Positions 8,093-18,129 of a DNA stretch of 45,138 nt are shown here, in pieces; position 1 is the stretch's first letter; every line of letters begins with the position of its first letter. The notes below the pieces were generated by a model, which saw nothing but the letters and a program-made list of their open reading frames with translations, was not told where the DNA came from and made no database searches. This DNA is from Candidatus Pacearchaeota archaeon CG_4_10_14_0_2_um_filter_35_33 (GTDB lineage Archaea > Nanobdellota > Nanobdellia > Pacearchaeales > GW2011-AR1). The DNA is taken from assembly GCA_002792635.1 (NCBI GenBank), contig PFOR01000007.1, positions 1 through 45,138 of the forward strand. The letters run 5' to 3'. The translations under genes and the position numbers were made by a program.

Positions 8093-9504
8093 AGTAACGA
8101 ATATAACACCCTCAACAACTTCTTAGAAAAGCTTGTTAGTTTTTCAGAATATAATTTAGTTATTGCTTTCTTATTTATCCTTGAGGCCGTTGGATAAGGA
8201 TATATTTTGTTGAAAACAGATTTCACGCTTAGTCCAGAACCCATGGCTAAGCCCAATTCCTGAAATATCTCCCCAGCGTTCGGGGAAATCAAACTTCCCC
8301 CGAGAATTTTATTAGTTTTGTTTATATAAATGATTAATTTGCCTCCAGAGTTGTCAACTATTCCTCTATCTACATCTTCATAATCTTGAATTAATTTTTT
8401 GTATTTTACATTTCTTTTTTTGAGTTCTTCCTCGTTTAATCCAAATGTCGCTATTTCCGGATCTGTGTAAGTAACCCATGAAAAATTATCGTATGAGAGT
8501 TTCTTCTTAAAGGGAGAGAAAAAGTTATTCAAAATTACAGAGGCATGCAGTTCAGTAGCGTGAGTAAACTGATACCCGCCTGCAATATCACCGCAAAGAT
8601 AAATTTTTCTATTCGTTGTCTGCAAATATTCGTTGACTTTTATTTTTCTTTTGTTCTCTGTAAGTTCAACTCCAGTGTTTTCCAGCCCTCTTGGAATATT
8701 TAACTCTCTTCCTGTAGCTAAGAGAACAGCATCGAAGTTTATTTTTACTATTTTTTCGGACTTTGTCTTGGCGGCAAGAGAATTTTCTGATTGGAAGGAG
8801 GTTGGCTCACAATTCATGTGAATATGCATCCCTTCCTTAAGCAATTGTTCATAAAGAATATTAGAAATTTCAGGATTTTCTTTGGGCAAAAAGTGAGAAC
8901 CTCTTTGAATGATAGTAACATTTGAACCCAATCTTAGAAAGGCCTGTCCAAGTTCAACTCCGATTGGTCCCCCACCAATAATGACTAATTTTTCTGGAAG
9001 ATTATTCAAATCAAAAATAGTTTCATTTGTATATATGTTCTTTATTTTTTCAATGCCCCTAATTTTTGGAATTAATGGTTTAGAACCTGTCGCGAGTACG
9101 ATTTTCTTTCCCTCGTAAGTTTTGCCATTAACTTTAATTCTATTCTTTCCAACGAACTCCGCTTCTCCAAGTTCAACATCCATTCCCTGTTTTCTGAACC
9201 ATCTGGCATTTTCATGCTCTCGAATAATGTCCTGTTTTTGTTTTATATATTCAATAACTTTCTCCATATTCAAATTTCCTTTTACCGAAAGACCAAACTC
9301 TTCAGACAATTTCGCATTGTGAATTATCTTAGCAATATGAATCAACGCCTTGCTTGGAACACATCCAAAATTGAGGCAGTCACCACCAATATTTTTATCA
9401 GATTTGTCTATAAGTAGAACTTCAAATCCTGCTTTGTTCATAAAGCCAGCTATGTTTAATCCACCAGAACCTGCACCCACCGCTATTATGTCGTATAATT
9501 TCAT
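8089..9504 (-). CDS. Class I pyridine nucleotide-disulfide oxidoreductase (dihydrolipoamide dehydrogenase/mercuric reductase-like)
   Basis: GGDCLNFGCVPSKALI redox-active motif; GGGPIGVELGQAF. Confidence 0.92.
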   Translation of the reverse strand: MKLYDIIAVGAGSGGLNIAGFMNKAGFEVLLIDKSDKNIGGDCLNFGCVPSKALIHIAKIIHNAKLSEEFGLSVKGNLNMEKVIEYIKQKQDIIREHENARWFRKQGMDVELGEAEFVGKNRIKVNGKTYEGKKIVLATGSKPLIPKIRGIEKIKNIYTNETIFDLNNLPEKLVIIGGGPIGVELGQAFLRLGSNVTIIQRGSHFLPKENPEISNILYEQLLKEGMHIHMNCEPTSFQSENSLAAKTKSEKIVKINFDAVLLATGRELNIPRGLENTGVELTENKRKIKVNEYLQTTNRKIYLCGDIAGGYQFTHATELHASVILNNFFSPFKKKLSYDNFSWVTYTDPEIATFGLNEEELKKRNVKYKKLIQDYEDVDRGIVDNSGGKLIIYINKTNKILGGSLISPNAGEIFQELGLAMGSGLSVKSVFNKIYPYPTASRINKKAITKLYSEKLTSFSKKLLRVLYSLL

Positions 9505-9505
9505 C

Positions 9506-9754
9506 TTATTTATTTCCTAATAGTTCTTTAATTATTTCCTTATGTCTGGGAAAAGGCCTTTCAACTTTCCACTTTTTCTTCAATCTCTGGAATAATTTAT
9601 CAGAATCAATCTTCAACTCATTTGCCCTAATCCAATTTCTCGATTTTGTATATGAAATCTTTTCAAAAGCATCAAAATCACCTCCATCTTTCAATGGTTT
9701 TCTCATCCTTTCCTCAAAAAGAGGCTTCATTTCATACTTCCAATTTTTTGTCAT
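9506..9754 (-). CDS. Hypothetical protein
   Basis: 82-aa ORF adjacent to 8089 gene. Confidence 0.5.
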   Translation of the reverse strand: MTKNWKYEMKPLFEERMRKPLKDGGDFDAFEKISYTKSRNWIRANELKIDSDKLFQRLKKKWKVERPFPRHKEIIKELLGNK

Positions 9755-9839
9755 ACTATTATTAAGAAAAAAGAGGTTTTAAGGTTGTTGATTTTATCAC
9801 AAAAAAGCAATTCCTCTCAATCTTGTGGTGGGTGGTCGG

Positions 9840-10080
9840 GGGATTTAAAAATCTGCACTTATTGAATATAATGTATACGATTAAGAAAAGTCCCGAGCTT
9901 GCGAGGGATTTGGGTGAAGCGAGGTGCAACCGAACGAAACCCTTTAAGCCCGGTTAGTTTCTTTTTACGAAATAAAAATTGATTTTTAGCACGAAATCCC
10001 GAAAGCAGAAAATCAGAGTTTTTGAAAATGCCGTTTGCATTAATCTGGGATAATATTTTTTTCTCCTGTCCTATAGGAAA
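9840..10080. ncRNA. Candidate structured intergenic RNA (unassigned)
   Basis: GC-rich block CCCGAGCTTGCGAGGG...GAAGCGAGGTGCAACCGAACGAAACCC within AT-rich intergenic DNA; upstream TATA-like gatttaaaaatc. Confidence 0.3.
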
Positions 10081-10107
10081 GACGTACCCTTCTTTGCTTC
10101 TTTCTTT

Positions 10108-10998
10108 TTAAAAAAGAATATGGAATAATCTTTTCTTGGGAGATGTTTTATTTTTCTTGTTCAATTTAAACAAATCCTCTTTCAAGACCATTATCTGCCG
10201 ATCAATATCTCTAATTAATTCTTTAAATTTTTTTATTCTAATTTTATAATCTGCCTCAGACATTTTTCTTGTTTTAAAATAATCTTTTTGCGTGTTTTTC
10301 AATAGATTGTTAATTACCTTTTTTCGGGTATGAAGATTACTGAATTTTATTCTCATTTTTAGCTTTTTTAAATTTGTCTTAAAAATTAAAAGCAAGACTA
10401 AAGTAACAGAAAAAATAATTAAAAGTTTTAACCAATTATTTGCAAAAAAATTCTTTATTGTTTTTGAAGTAGCATTGTAAAAAGAGTTTAAAGCAGTTTG
10501 ACTTGATTGAATTTCAGAGACTCGGTCATAACCAAGGTTAATTAATTTTAAAGTATCTTCAAATCTTTCTTCATCAAAAGACTGAATAAGAGCGTTATAT
10601 TCTTCTTCCATCTCAGAAAGATTTGTTTCTTTACTTATCTCCTCAAATGTTTCTTTAAAAATCCTTAATTCATCATGAGATTTTATAGCCTTTTCTTTTA
10701 TAGAATTTATATCGGAGGCATACTTAATAACTAAATCATAATTTGCATTTCCTTTCTTTTCTTCTAGTGATAACTGTGCTGAGTAAAGTTGTAATGCCTC
10801 TTGATAAGTTTCATTTACTCTACTCACTGGAATCCCCATTTCAATCATCTCAAAGATATTTTTTTCTACCTGGTTTAAGGCTTCTTTTGCCTGAATAGAT
10901 TCATTACTTAATGCTGAAACTTGATTTATAAAAATTATTGTAAAAAACAGAAAAAGAAGAATTATTTTTTTATTTAATATTTTTATCTCTTTCCCCAT
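10108..10998 (-). CDS. Secreted/membrane-anchored coiled-coil protein
   Basis: Signal peptide, single TM (LLIIFSVTLVLLLIF), cytosolic coiled-coil. Confidence 0.7.
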   Translation of the reverse strand: MGKEIKILNKKIILLFLFFTIIFINQVSALSNESIQAKEALNQVEKNIFEMIEMGIPVSRVNETYQEALQLYSAQLSLEEKKGNANYDLVIKYASDINSIKEKAIKSHDELRIFKETFEEISKETNLSEMEEEYNALIQSFDEERFEDTLKLINLGYDRVSEIQSSQTALNSFYNATSKTIKNFFANNWLKLLIIFSVTLVLLLIFKTNLKKLKMRIKFSNLHTRKKVINNLLKNTQKDYFKTRKMSEADYKIRIKKFKELIRDIDRQIMVLKEDLFKLNKKNKTSPKKRLFHILF

Positions 10999-11002
10999 GT
11001 TC

Positions 11003-14000
11003 TTACTCCTTTGGAACTTTTAAGGATATTCCCCAACTTTTTGAGGCTGTTTTAGCTTCAAGAGTTGCAAGTTTTTCCTCAATTTCAGAGAGTTTTTTAT
11101 TAAAACTTTCCATTTTTAATTCGAATGTTCTTGTTTCAAGTTTTTTCTTTTTCATATAATCCGATTGAAGCTCTTTTATAAGATCTATAATTCTGTTTTT
11201 TTCAGTTATGAGCAATTTGTTCTTAGATGTAAATCCTAATATATGGACTCTTTTTGTTTCTAATTCTATAAGCTCTTCAACAGTTTGTGAAAGTTTTTTA
11301 TTATATTCTTTCATTGTATTTTCATATTCTTCCATACTCATTTTTTTATCTTTAAAACATTCTTTTTGAAGAATCCTTATCAGCTCATTCAGTATTTTTT
11401 CTTCATCTTTAAGCTCTTTAATTCTGATTTTAATTTTTCTTAATTTCTTTATTTTATAACTCCCAAAAGAAAAAATTACTAAAAATAAAGCTCCGAGCGA
11501 AAGCTCCCCGGGATATTCTTTTAAATAATAACTTAATTTTCCAAACTCTCCTTTGACTTCTAAAGCATAGGTTAACTGGGTATCTTTAACTCTGCTATAA
11601 GCTTGTTCAAATTCTTTTCTTTCTATTGAAAGTTTTGCAAGTTTTAATAATCTCGCAGATTGAGAAACATCAATTCCCTTTTCTTCTGCTGAACTAATTA
11701 AACTTTCCAATTCTTCAATTATTTTTACTGAATCTAGAGCATAATTAATCTGCTCTTTTATGATGTTGTAGTTGTCTCTTACTAATTCTAAATTAAATGT
11801 TCCCATGGCCTCATAAGATTCATTTAATAAATTCTCTAAGTACTGAGAAGATAAATTAATTTCTTCTAATTTTTTTATTAACTCTTCCAACTCTTTTAAC
11901 ATTTCTTTAGCTCTTTCTACTGATAATTCATGTATCTCCAAAGTTATTTTTTTAGAATCTGTATAATCTTTTGTTCCTTTTTTCCCTTTCATTGTTATTG
12001 TTAATTCTTGCTTCCCAAGTTCAACATATGTTGGAGAGGTTATTATTAGTGTTATTGTTATTTCTTGTTTTGGGTCTAAATAAGAGACTTTTTTCGGATT
12101 AATCTCAATATATTTTGCTATTTTCCCTGAAACTGAAAAGGTTAAATCTTTTAATGATTCATTTTTGTCTTTATTTCCAAAAATAATTTTAACCTCATTT
12201 TGTTCTCCTCTTATTAACTGAAAGTCCGCTCTTGTTTCAATTGATTCTGATTTTGCTCCGTTACCACCGCCCCCGCCCCCACCGCCCCCGCTTGATGAAT
12301 CTGAAGAGTCACCGGAAGATTCTGTGCAGTCGGGGTCAGCTCCAACACCACACGAAGTAACGCAGATATTATCGCTTTCTGAATAACATGCAAAAATTAG
12401 TTGTCCTGTCTGATTTAGTGTTGTTTGATTGCCTGAATTAATTATAATCTCAAAGTCTCCTGTTGAGTTATCATAACCCCATGAGTAAATTGTTAGGTTA
12501 AATGTTCCTTTCTGGGCTGAAGTTAGAGTAGAAGAATTCAATTCAAGTGTCAGATTATTGTACTGTTTTGAGTTATCAGTTAGAGAATCGTAAAAGTTTG
12601 TCTGATTCCCCACCACAATATCCGAAATCCATGAAGGAAGAGTCCAGTTAAAAGAAACATTTCTCGCTGTATTGTCCTCGGTTCCATCTCCGCCAATATT
12701 TCTTGTATAAGCGCCAAGAGTTATATTTTGCTCTTTAAGGAAAAATGTCGGGACGGAATCCGGGTCAGGATATTCCATTTTCTGGAATAAAAGAGGATTT
12801 GGAGGGGAGATTATTATTGTCGTTGAGACTGTTTCCGATTTGTTGTTAGTTACTGAATCATTAATGTCTGCAGTTAATTTTATAGTTGGTGTTTCTGTTA
12901 ATGGAGAGCTTACGGAAGGGAATGAGGCAGAAATTGTAAGATTTCCATTTGATGAAGCATTCACGATTGTAGTGCTGTCAAAAGACAATCCTCTTTCGTT
13001 TGAAGCCCATGTCGTCTGACTCCAATAAGCCCCACTAAAACCAGTATATGTGTTTGTGAAAGTAACAGAACAGTTATTATTGCTATATTCTGCATCACCC
13101 GTATTAGTAATAGTTATGTTTCCTATTTTCTTGTCTTCAAAAAATCCGGTAACTTCTTCTAAACTTGAAGGAGAAACACTCCATGTGCAGTCCCATTCTG
13201 AGGCGAATGTTTGGTTTGTTGATTGATTTGCGTTTCCTAATGAATCATTTGCCCAGATATTATAGGCATAATTTTGCTCTGATGAAACGAGGAGTATCGT
13301 TGTATTGTAGTTTCCGTCACTGTCTGGAGAAAGCATTGTTGAGTTTGCCCATCCTGAGCCATTGTAGTATTGTAGAATTACTGTGTCTATTGACATTCTA
13401 TCATCAGCCACTGTTGAGTTGAATGTTAAGTTTGTGTTTGGGTCTACGCTATCGCTGGAGTTAGGGCTATAAACTATGTTTGAAAATGAAGGGCCTTGTA
13501 TGTCTACATAAAAGCTTCTGTTTGACGAGCTATTTGTATTGCTTGAGCCGTCTGTGCAGGATATACTCCAGTTATGTGAGCCGTGGGAAATACTTGATGC
13601 TTGAAGATTTGTTAGCGTGTTATTTTGAGTTGTCGCGTTTTCTGTTTGGTATGTTGAATCTATATAAAGGGAGCAATTAATGTCTCCCGTGAAATCTTCT
13701 ATTGCCGTGAAATTGAAGTTTATTGTTTGCGATGATGTGTTGTATTCACTTACTGGCTCATTCAAAGTGATTATGGGGGGGGTGATATCTGCCTGTTCTT
13801 CGCTGCCGAAACTTATTGTTGGTTCATTGGTCATCCATTGCCTCACTCTTGCATTATCAAACTCATGTGTTCCAGAATAAAATGGCCAGCCCACATGAAG
13901 TGTTGATTCTGTTGAGTATGATGAGTCATAAGCATTTGTCCAAGAGCTCCCATTATTAGTGCTGTAATCATAAAATGCTCCTCCGGCTGATTTCATTTGA

Positions 14001-14794
14001 ATACGAACATCATATGATTCATTCACATCCCATGTATGTCCTGCCAAATTGCCCCTTAAGTTCGCATCTTCATATACTATTTGTGTTATAGAAGTGTCAC
14101 TGCCACTGCCTCCATTGTTGTAATATGCATAAACAAAATTAGCATAGCTTACTCCTGTGCCATCGTCTTTCCACCCCATCATTAACGCATCCCACACAGC
14201 ATTATTGCTCCTCCACCAATAATCAAACTCAAAAGATAAATTAGAACGAGTAAAAGAATTATCTGAATAAACTGCTTTATCCCACACGTCATTTGTATCT
14301 CTGGCGAACCAAAGACTTCCATCATGTTCTGTTATTTCATCCCCGCCTGCTTGGTCAATTTCTGTCCAGATATTTGTATCAATAGTTCCATCATCAAAAT
14401 CATCAAACAATAGAAATGTTGCTGTGCCATTTGAAGTAGTATTTACATTAGCGTTGTTGTAATACATATAGATTGTTGTATTATCTGATGCTTTTAATGA
14501 ATCCACTTCTACCCATGCTGTGACGCTTGTGCTGTTTACTATCTCCTGCAACCAATAATCTAAAGGGCTATTACTGCTGTTTGTAAATCTTAAGTCACTA
14601 AAATCTACTTGCATATCACTATCATAAGCTATATTGATTTTTGTTTGATAATTTGTCTGTGCAGAATCCGTATTACTAATATTAATCTCCTGCCTTTTTG
14701 CCCAGTCAGTATCCCACCAAGCAGCACTAACAAAACTAATACTGAATAAAATAAGACATAAAATTATTTGCAATTTTAATAAGCTGTTTTTCAT
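11003..14794 (-). CDS. Large surface protein: DUF2341-like lectin domain, Ig-like repeats, poly-Gly linker, TM and cytosolic coiled-coil
   Basis: WWDTDWAKRQEINISNTDSAQTNYQ...; GGGGGGGGG linker; TM LGALFLVIFSFGSYKI. Confidence 0.8.
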   Translation of the reverse strand: MKNSLLKLQIILCLILFSISFVSAAWWDTDWAKRQEINISNTDSAQTNYQTKINIAYDSDMQVDFSDLRFTNSSNSPLDYWLQEIVNSTSVTAWVEVDSLKASDNTTIYMYYNNANVNTTSNGTATFLLFDDFDDGTIDTNIWTEIDQAGGDEITEHDGSLWFARDTNDVWDKAVYSDNSFTRSNLSFEFDYWWRSNNAVWDALMMGWKDDGTGVSYANFVYAYYNNGGSGSDTSITQIVYEDANLRGNLAGHTWDVNESYDVRIQMKSAGGAFYDYSTNNGSSWTNAYDSSYSTESTLHVGWPFYSGTHEFDNARVRQWMTNEPTISFGSEEQADITPPIITLNEPVSEYNTSSQTINFNFTAIEDFTGDINCSLYIDSTYQTENATTQNNTLTNLQASSISHGSHNWSISCTDGSSNTNSSSNRSFYVDIQGPSFSNIVYSPNSSDSVDPNTNLTFNSTVADDRMSIDTVILQYYNGSGWANSTMLSPDSDGNYNTTILLVSSEQNYAYNIWANDSLGNANQSTNQTFASEWDCTWSVSPSSLEEVTGFFEDKKIGNITITNTGDAEYSNNNCSVTFTNTYTGFSGAYWSQTTWASNERGLSFDSTTIVNASSNGNLTISASFPSVSSPLTETPTIKLTADINDSVTNNKSETVSTTIIISPPNPLLFQKMEYPDPDSVPTFFLKEQNITLGAYTRNIGGDGTEDNTARNVSFNWTLPSWISDIVVGNQTNFYDSLTDNSKQYNNLTLELNSSTLTSAQKGTFNLTIYSWGYDNSTGDFEIIINSGNQTTLNQTGQLIFACYSESDNICVTSCGVGADPDCTESSGDSSDSSSGGGGGGGGGNGAKSESIETRADFQLIRGEQNEVKIIFGNKDKNESLKDLTFSVSGKIAKYIEINPKKVSYLDPKQEITITLIITSPTYVELGKQELTITMKGKKGTKDYTDSKKITLEIHELSVERAKEMLKELEELIKKLEEINLSSQYLENLLNESYEAMGTFNLELVRDNYNIIKEQINYALDSVKIIEELESLISSAEEKGIDVSQSARLLKLAKLSIERKEFEQAYSRVKDTQLTYALEVKGEFGKLSYYLKEYPGELSLGALFLVIFSFGSYKIKKLRKIKIRIKELKDEEKILNELIRILQKECFKDKKMSMEEYENTMKEYNKKLSQTVEELIELETKRVHILGFTSKNKLLITEKNRIIDLIKELQSDYMKKKKLETRTFELKMESFNKKLSEIEEKLATLEAKTASKSWGISLKVPKE

Positions 14795-15033
14795 TTTTTA
14801 TTTTTAAAATTTAGTTGTTTTAAATTATCAATTACAAGAGATTTTACAAATTCTGTTGTTTTAACTCCAATAGAATCAGATGTTCCCAAATCAAAATCTC
14901 CCCGAGAATCATTAACAAATGTTGAGGCATAAACCAAAGATATAATTGAAAAAACAATGATTGCTGAAAATAAAAGATTCCTTTTCAAATTAATTATTTT
15001 CCTTTTTTTATTCTGCCTCTTTTCTTTTTTCAT
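14791..15033 (-). CDS. Small membrane/secreted protein
   Basis: N-terminal basic/TM segment; overlaps downstream start by 4 nt. Confidence 0.6.
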   Translation of the reverse strand: MKKEKRQNKKRKIINLKRNLLFSAIIVFSIISLVYASTFVNDSRGDFDLGTSDSIGVKTTEFVKSLVIDNLKQLNFKNKK

Positions 15034-15057
15034 ATTGTTAATTTTGCTGATTAAATA

Positions 15058-15525
15058 CTACTCCACAATAATCTCCCTTTTTATGTTAATATTCAAATCC
15101 AAAACAGAAAAAAATAATTCGTAATCTCCCGCTTCTTCAAACCTATAATCAATTAGCTCTTCTATTTTAATAATCCCCATCCCAGAATTTTTGTCTTTAT
15201 TTAAAACATCATTTAGATTAAAAGTTTTTGTTATTATTGGCTCATTGTTTTTTGTTAATAGTATCAACCCGTAAACTGCTTCTTCAGTTCCTATGTAAGT
15301 TACAACTATATCGCCCCTAAAGGGGTCTCCTATCTTGAAATTGTTTTCTATATCCAAAACAATATTAAAACCACCTTCTACATCCCGAACAACATTTCCA
15401 GTTAAACTGATAAATCCCCAATTAGCAATATTTGGAATGCCTGTTACAACACCTGAAACAAGATAGACGACTATTATAAGCGAAAAGATGGTTGTTGCAT
15501 AAAGTGTTACCTCTATTTTTTCCAT
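15058..15525 (-). CDS. Membrane-anchored hypothetical protein
   Basis: N-terminal TM, beta-rich ectodomain. Confidence 0.65.
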   Translation of the reverse strand: MEKIEVTLYATTIFSLIIVVYLVSGVVTGIPNIANWGFISLTGNVVRDVEGGFNIVLDIENNFKIGDPFRGDIVVTYIGTEEAVYGLILLTKNNEPIITKTFNLNDVLNKDKNSGMGIIKIEELIDYRFEEAGDYELFFSVLDLNINIKREIIVE

Positions 15526-15613
15526 ACAAAAAAGATGCTTTTGTTCTTTAAAAAGTTATTTGCAATCTCTCGAAAGACTTAAAAATATGTTATTATTATT
15601 ATTGTTATGCAAA

Positions 15614-16705
15614 ATGGTGAAAAAAAGAGGGATTAGTAAGAAAAAGAAGTCATCTGAAAAGGAAATTGTTTTGAAAGGTAAGAAAGCTGATAAAAAGATT
15701 AATTCTGATAAACAAAAAAAATCTATGTCTCACCCTGTTAAGAAAGAGAAAGTTATTAAAAAAGGAAAAAACCTTAAACAAAAAAAAATTCGAGAAAAGA
15801 AAAAAGAATTTTTAATAGATAAAAAATATTCCACTAAAAGATTGGAAAAAGTAGTTAAAAATCTTAAAAAAGGATTTTCTGAAAAAGAACTGCAAAAACA
15901 AGAAAAAGAGAAAACTAAAAAACCCGATGAAAAATTTATGCAAACAGGAATTAAAGGTTTTGATGAATTATTTGAAAAAGGCATGGGAATTCCTAATGGG
16001 AAAGCAGTTTTAGTAGAAGGGGGTCCTGGAAGTGGAAAGACAGTTTTTTGTTTAGCGACAACAAATAAATTATGCAAACGGGGGAGGAAATGTCTTTATA
16101 TGAGTTTTGAGGAATCTGAAGACCAACTAGTTGACCACATGGAAACTTTTGGATGGAATGCTAAAGAATATGTTAAAAAGGGCTTATTAAGAATTTCAAG
16201 ATTTGATGCAATTGATATTTCAAGAAGTATTGAAGCATTATTAAGTGCTGCTAAAAAAGAGCTTTTAATTGATATTGAACCCATGTTTTTTCCAGATGAT
16301 TTTGAGCCAGACTTTGTTGTTATTGATTCTTTAACTTCCATAGCCAGTGCTTTTTCAGGAGAGGAATCAAGATTCAGAATTTATATGGAGCAATTATTTA
16401 GATATTTGGAGAAAAATAAAATCACAAATTTTTTAATAAGAGAGGTTTCATCTCCATCCCATGTTGGAACAACATTCAAGGAACAAGGAGAGGCTGTTTC
16501 TTTTTTAAGTGATGGGATTGTTATTATTTACAATGTTATATATGATTCAGGGGAAAGAGCTTCTGCAATTGAAATTTTAAAGATGAGGGGAGCAAGCTTT
16601 AAAAAAAGAATTGTTGAAATGAAAATTATGAATAAAAAAGGTGTAGAAGTAAATCCTAATAAAATATTAAAAAAAAGTCGTAAAAGCAATTTTAGTTTGA
16701 CTTAA
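15614..16705 (+). CDS. KaiC/RadA-superfamily ATPase with Lys-rich N-terminus
   Basis: TGIKGFDELFEKGMGIPNGKAVLVEGGPGSGKTVF Walker A; VVIDSLTS Walker B; start placed at MVKKRG. Confidence 0.88.
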   Translation: MVKKRGISKKKKSSEKEIVLKGKKADKKINSDKQKKSMSHPVKKEKVIKKGKNLKQKKIREKKKEFLIDKKYSTKRLEKVVKNLKKGFSEKELQKQEKEKTKKPDEKFMQTGIKGFDELFEKGMGIPNGKAVLVEGGPGSGKTVFCLATTNKLCKRGRKCLYMSFEESEDQLVDHMETFGWNAKEYVKKGLLRISRFDAIDISRSIEALLSAAKKELLIDIEPMFFPDDFEPDFVVIDSLTSIASAFSGEESRFRIYMEQLFRYLEKNKITNFLIREVSSPSHVGTTFKEQGEAVSFLSDGIVIIYNVIYDSGERASAIEILKMRGASFKKRIVEMKIMNKKGVEVNPNKILKKSRKSNFSLT

Positions 16706-16748
16706 TTAATTGTAAAAAATTGCGTCTATTTCTGTAGATTTCATGAAA

Positions 16749-17060
16749 AAAGATGATTTCTAAATTAATTTGAAACGAAGTTTCACAAGTTGTCCGAAGG
16801 ACGGCGGTTAATCCTCCTTGCTGGGGCAGGTGGTTAGGAGTATTGAAACATCATCTTTAACTCTCTTCTAATTCCAAAGTTTAATACTCTAGAACATCTT
16901 GATTATATGAAGTTCTGACGAAGTCGGAATTTAGGAGTTTTTCGCAGGAAAATCCAAGATAATCGCTGTTATCACCCCGGAGGTGATAGCCAAGAGCCTG
17001 CAAAGCGTGGCTCGAACGAAGTGAGGGCGTAGCGTGGTGCGGAATGAAATGGAGCGAGTT
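16749..17060. ncRNA. Candidate multi-hairpin RNA region
   Basis: AAAGATGAT(16749)/ATCATCTTT(16850) closing helix; hairpins GAAAC-GAA-GTTTC, GTCC-GAA-GGAC, TCTGAC-GAA-GTCGGA, TATCACC-CCGGA-GGTGATA. Confidence 0.4.
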
Positions 17061-17144
17061 GAGAATGAGCAAGTACATTGGAATCCAGTTTAATCGATTT
17101 TTTTTTCGATATAAATTTCAATTCTTTTATTTCTTAAAATGATG

Positions 17145-17715
17145 CTCCTTGCCCTAAAGGGCAAGGCTTCTAAGCGTGAGGCCTATCCGGATTCCTTACG
17201 TACTCTTTTGCCTGCTCAACCTGTATAAATCCAAGGCTTGAAGCAAACTTTCCTGAACTCCATAAATTCCCTCTTGATACAATAAACCAATTAATTCTTT
17301 CGGTTTTTTCGTGTTAATTTACCATTGGGAGAACAATTAAGCCACTGAAGAATTTAATCGGTCTGCTATATCTTGGCCTTACTTTCGGATTATCCCTGAA
17401 GAACAATCTTGCAGACACTCCTTTCAATATTTGCAATGCATAAGCAGGACTTGTGCTTAGGCTTATCCCAACGATGCAATGCACATGCTCTGGCTGGACA
17501 TTCAGCTCCAGAATTTTTATTTCAGGCATAGCTCCAGCTCTTCTGATGCAGGCACCTATTAAAGCTCTCTGCTCTTCCTTGCGGAACATCTTATACCTGT
17601 ATTTCGTGCACCACTCAAAGTGCCACACCGATATTTAGAATCTATGACCCCTCCTTTCATATTTCCCTATTAATGCTTGCTAATCAATACTTGTGTTTCC
17701 ATTTTTATCTCCTCC
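17145..17715 (-). mobile_element. Decayed IS200-type element (Y1 transposase tnpA) with right-end hairpin and left-end leader
   Basis: FEWCTKYRYKMFRKEEQ...NVQPEHVHCIVGIS...LQILKGVSARLFF...RGNLWSSGKFASSLGFIQVEQAKEYVRNPDRPHA; hairpin CCTTGCCCTAAAGGGCAAGG. Confidence 0.8.
17272..17361. mobile_element. 90-bp insertion inside tnpA with imperfect ~14-bp stem and AGA flanking repeats
   Basis: Joining RPRYS to RGNLWSSGKF restores a canonical TnpA C-terminus. Confidence 0.55.
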
Positions 17716-17750
17716 GCAAAATTTAAAAAGTAGTTTAGGAGAATAAGAAG

Positions 17751-18128
17751 ATGAGCTTTTTTGATGATGACCCTTTCGAGAGCATATTTGAAGAATTCTT
17801 TAGCCCGGGAAGAAGAGTTAATAGAAAGGGGCAGTTTATTAGGAGCGAGGAAGATGAGAGAGTAAGTGATTTCATAGAGTCAGGAAATGAAATTTACCTT
17901 GTATTTGAGCTTCCAGGTTATAACGAAGAAGATATAATGATTATGGCAAATAAAGGAGAATTAGAAATAAAAGTTCAAAAGAAATCTGAGGAGGTTCAAA
18001 GCTACTTAAGTCAGAAGTTAAAACAAGGGTTGGTAATGAAAAGAACACTTCCCAAGTTTGTAGATACTAAGAAGTTTTCACACACCATGAAAAACGGCAT
18101 TTTGGAAATAAAATTTAAGAAGAAATAA
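17751..18128 (+). CDS. Hsp20/alpha-crystallin small heat-shock protein
   Basis: VFELPGYNEEDIMI..., HTMKNGILEIKF. Confidence 0.9.
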   Translation: MSFFDDDPFESIFEEFFSPGRRVNRKGQFIRSEEDERVSDFIESGNEIYLVFELPGYNEEDIMIMANKGELEIKVQKKSEEVQSYLSQKLKQGLVMKRTLPKFVDTKKFSHTMKNGILEIKFKKK

Positions 18129-18129
18129 A

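Noticed and set aside
13165-13880. Several plus-strand ORFs opposite the large surface protein gene
   Set aside because: Antisense to a clearly coding 1263-aa gene; low-complexity translations with no recognisable domain
16881-17078. 65-aa minus ORF
   Set aside because: Overlaps the hairpin-rich RNA candidate; no coding character
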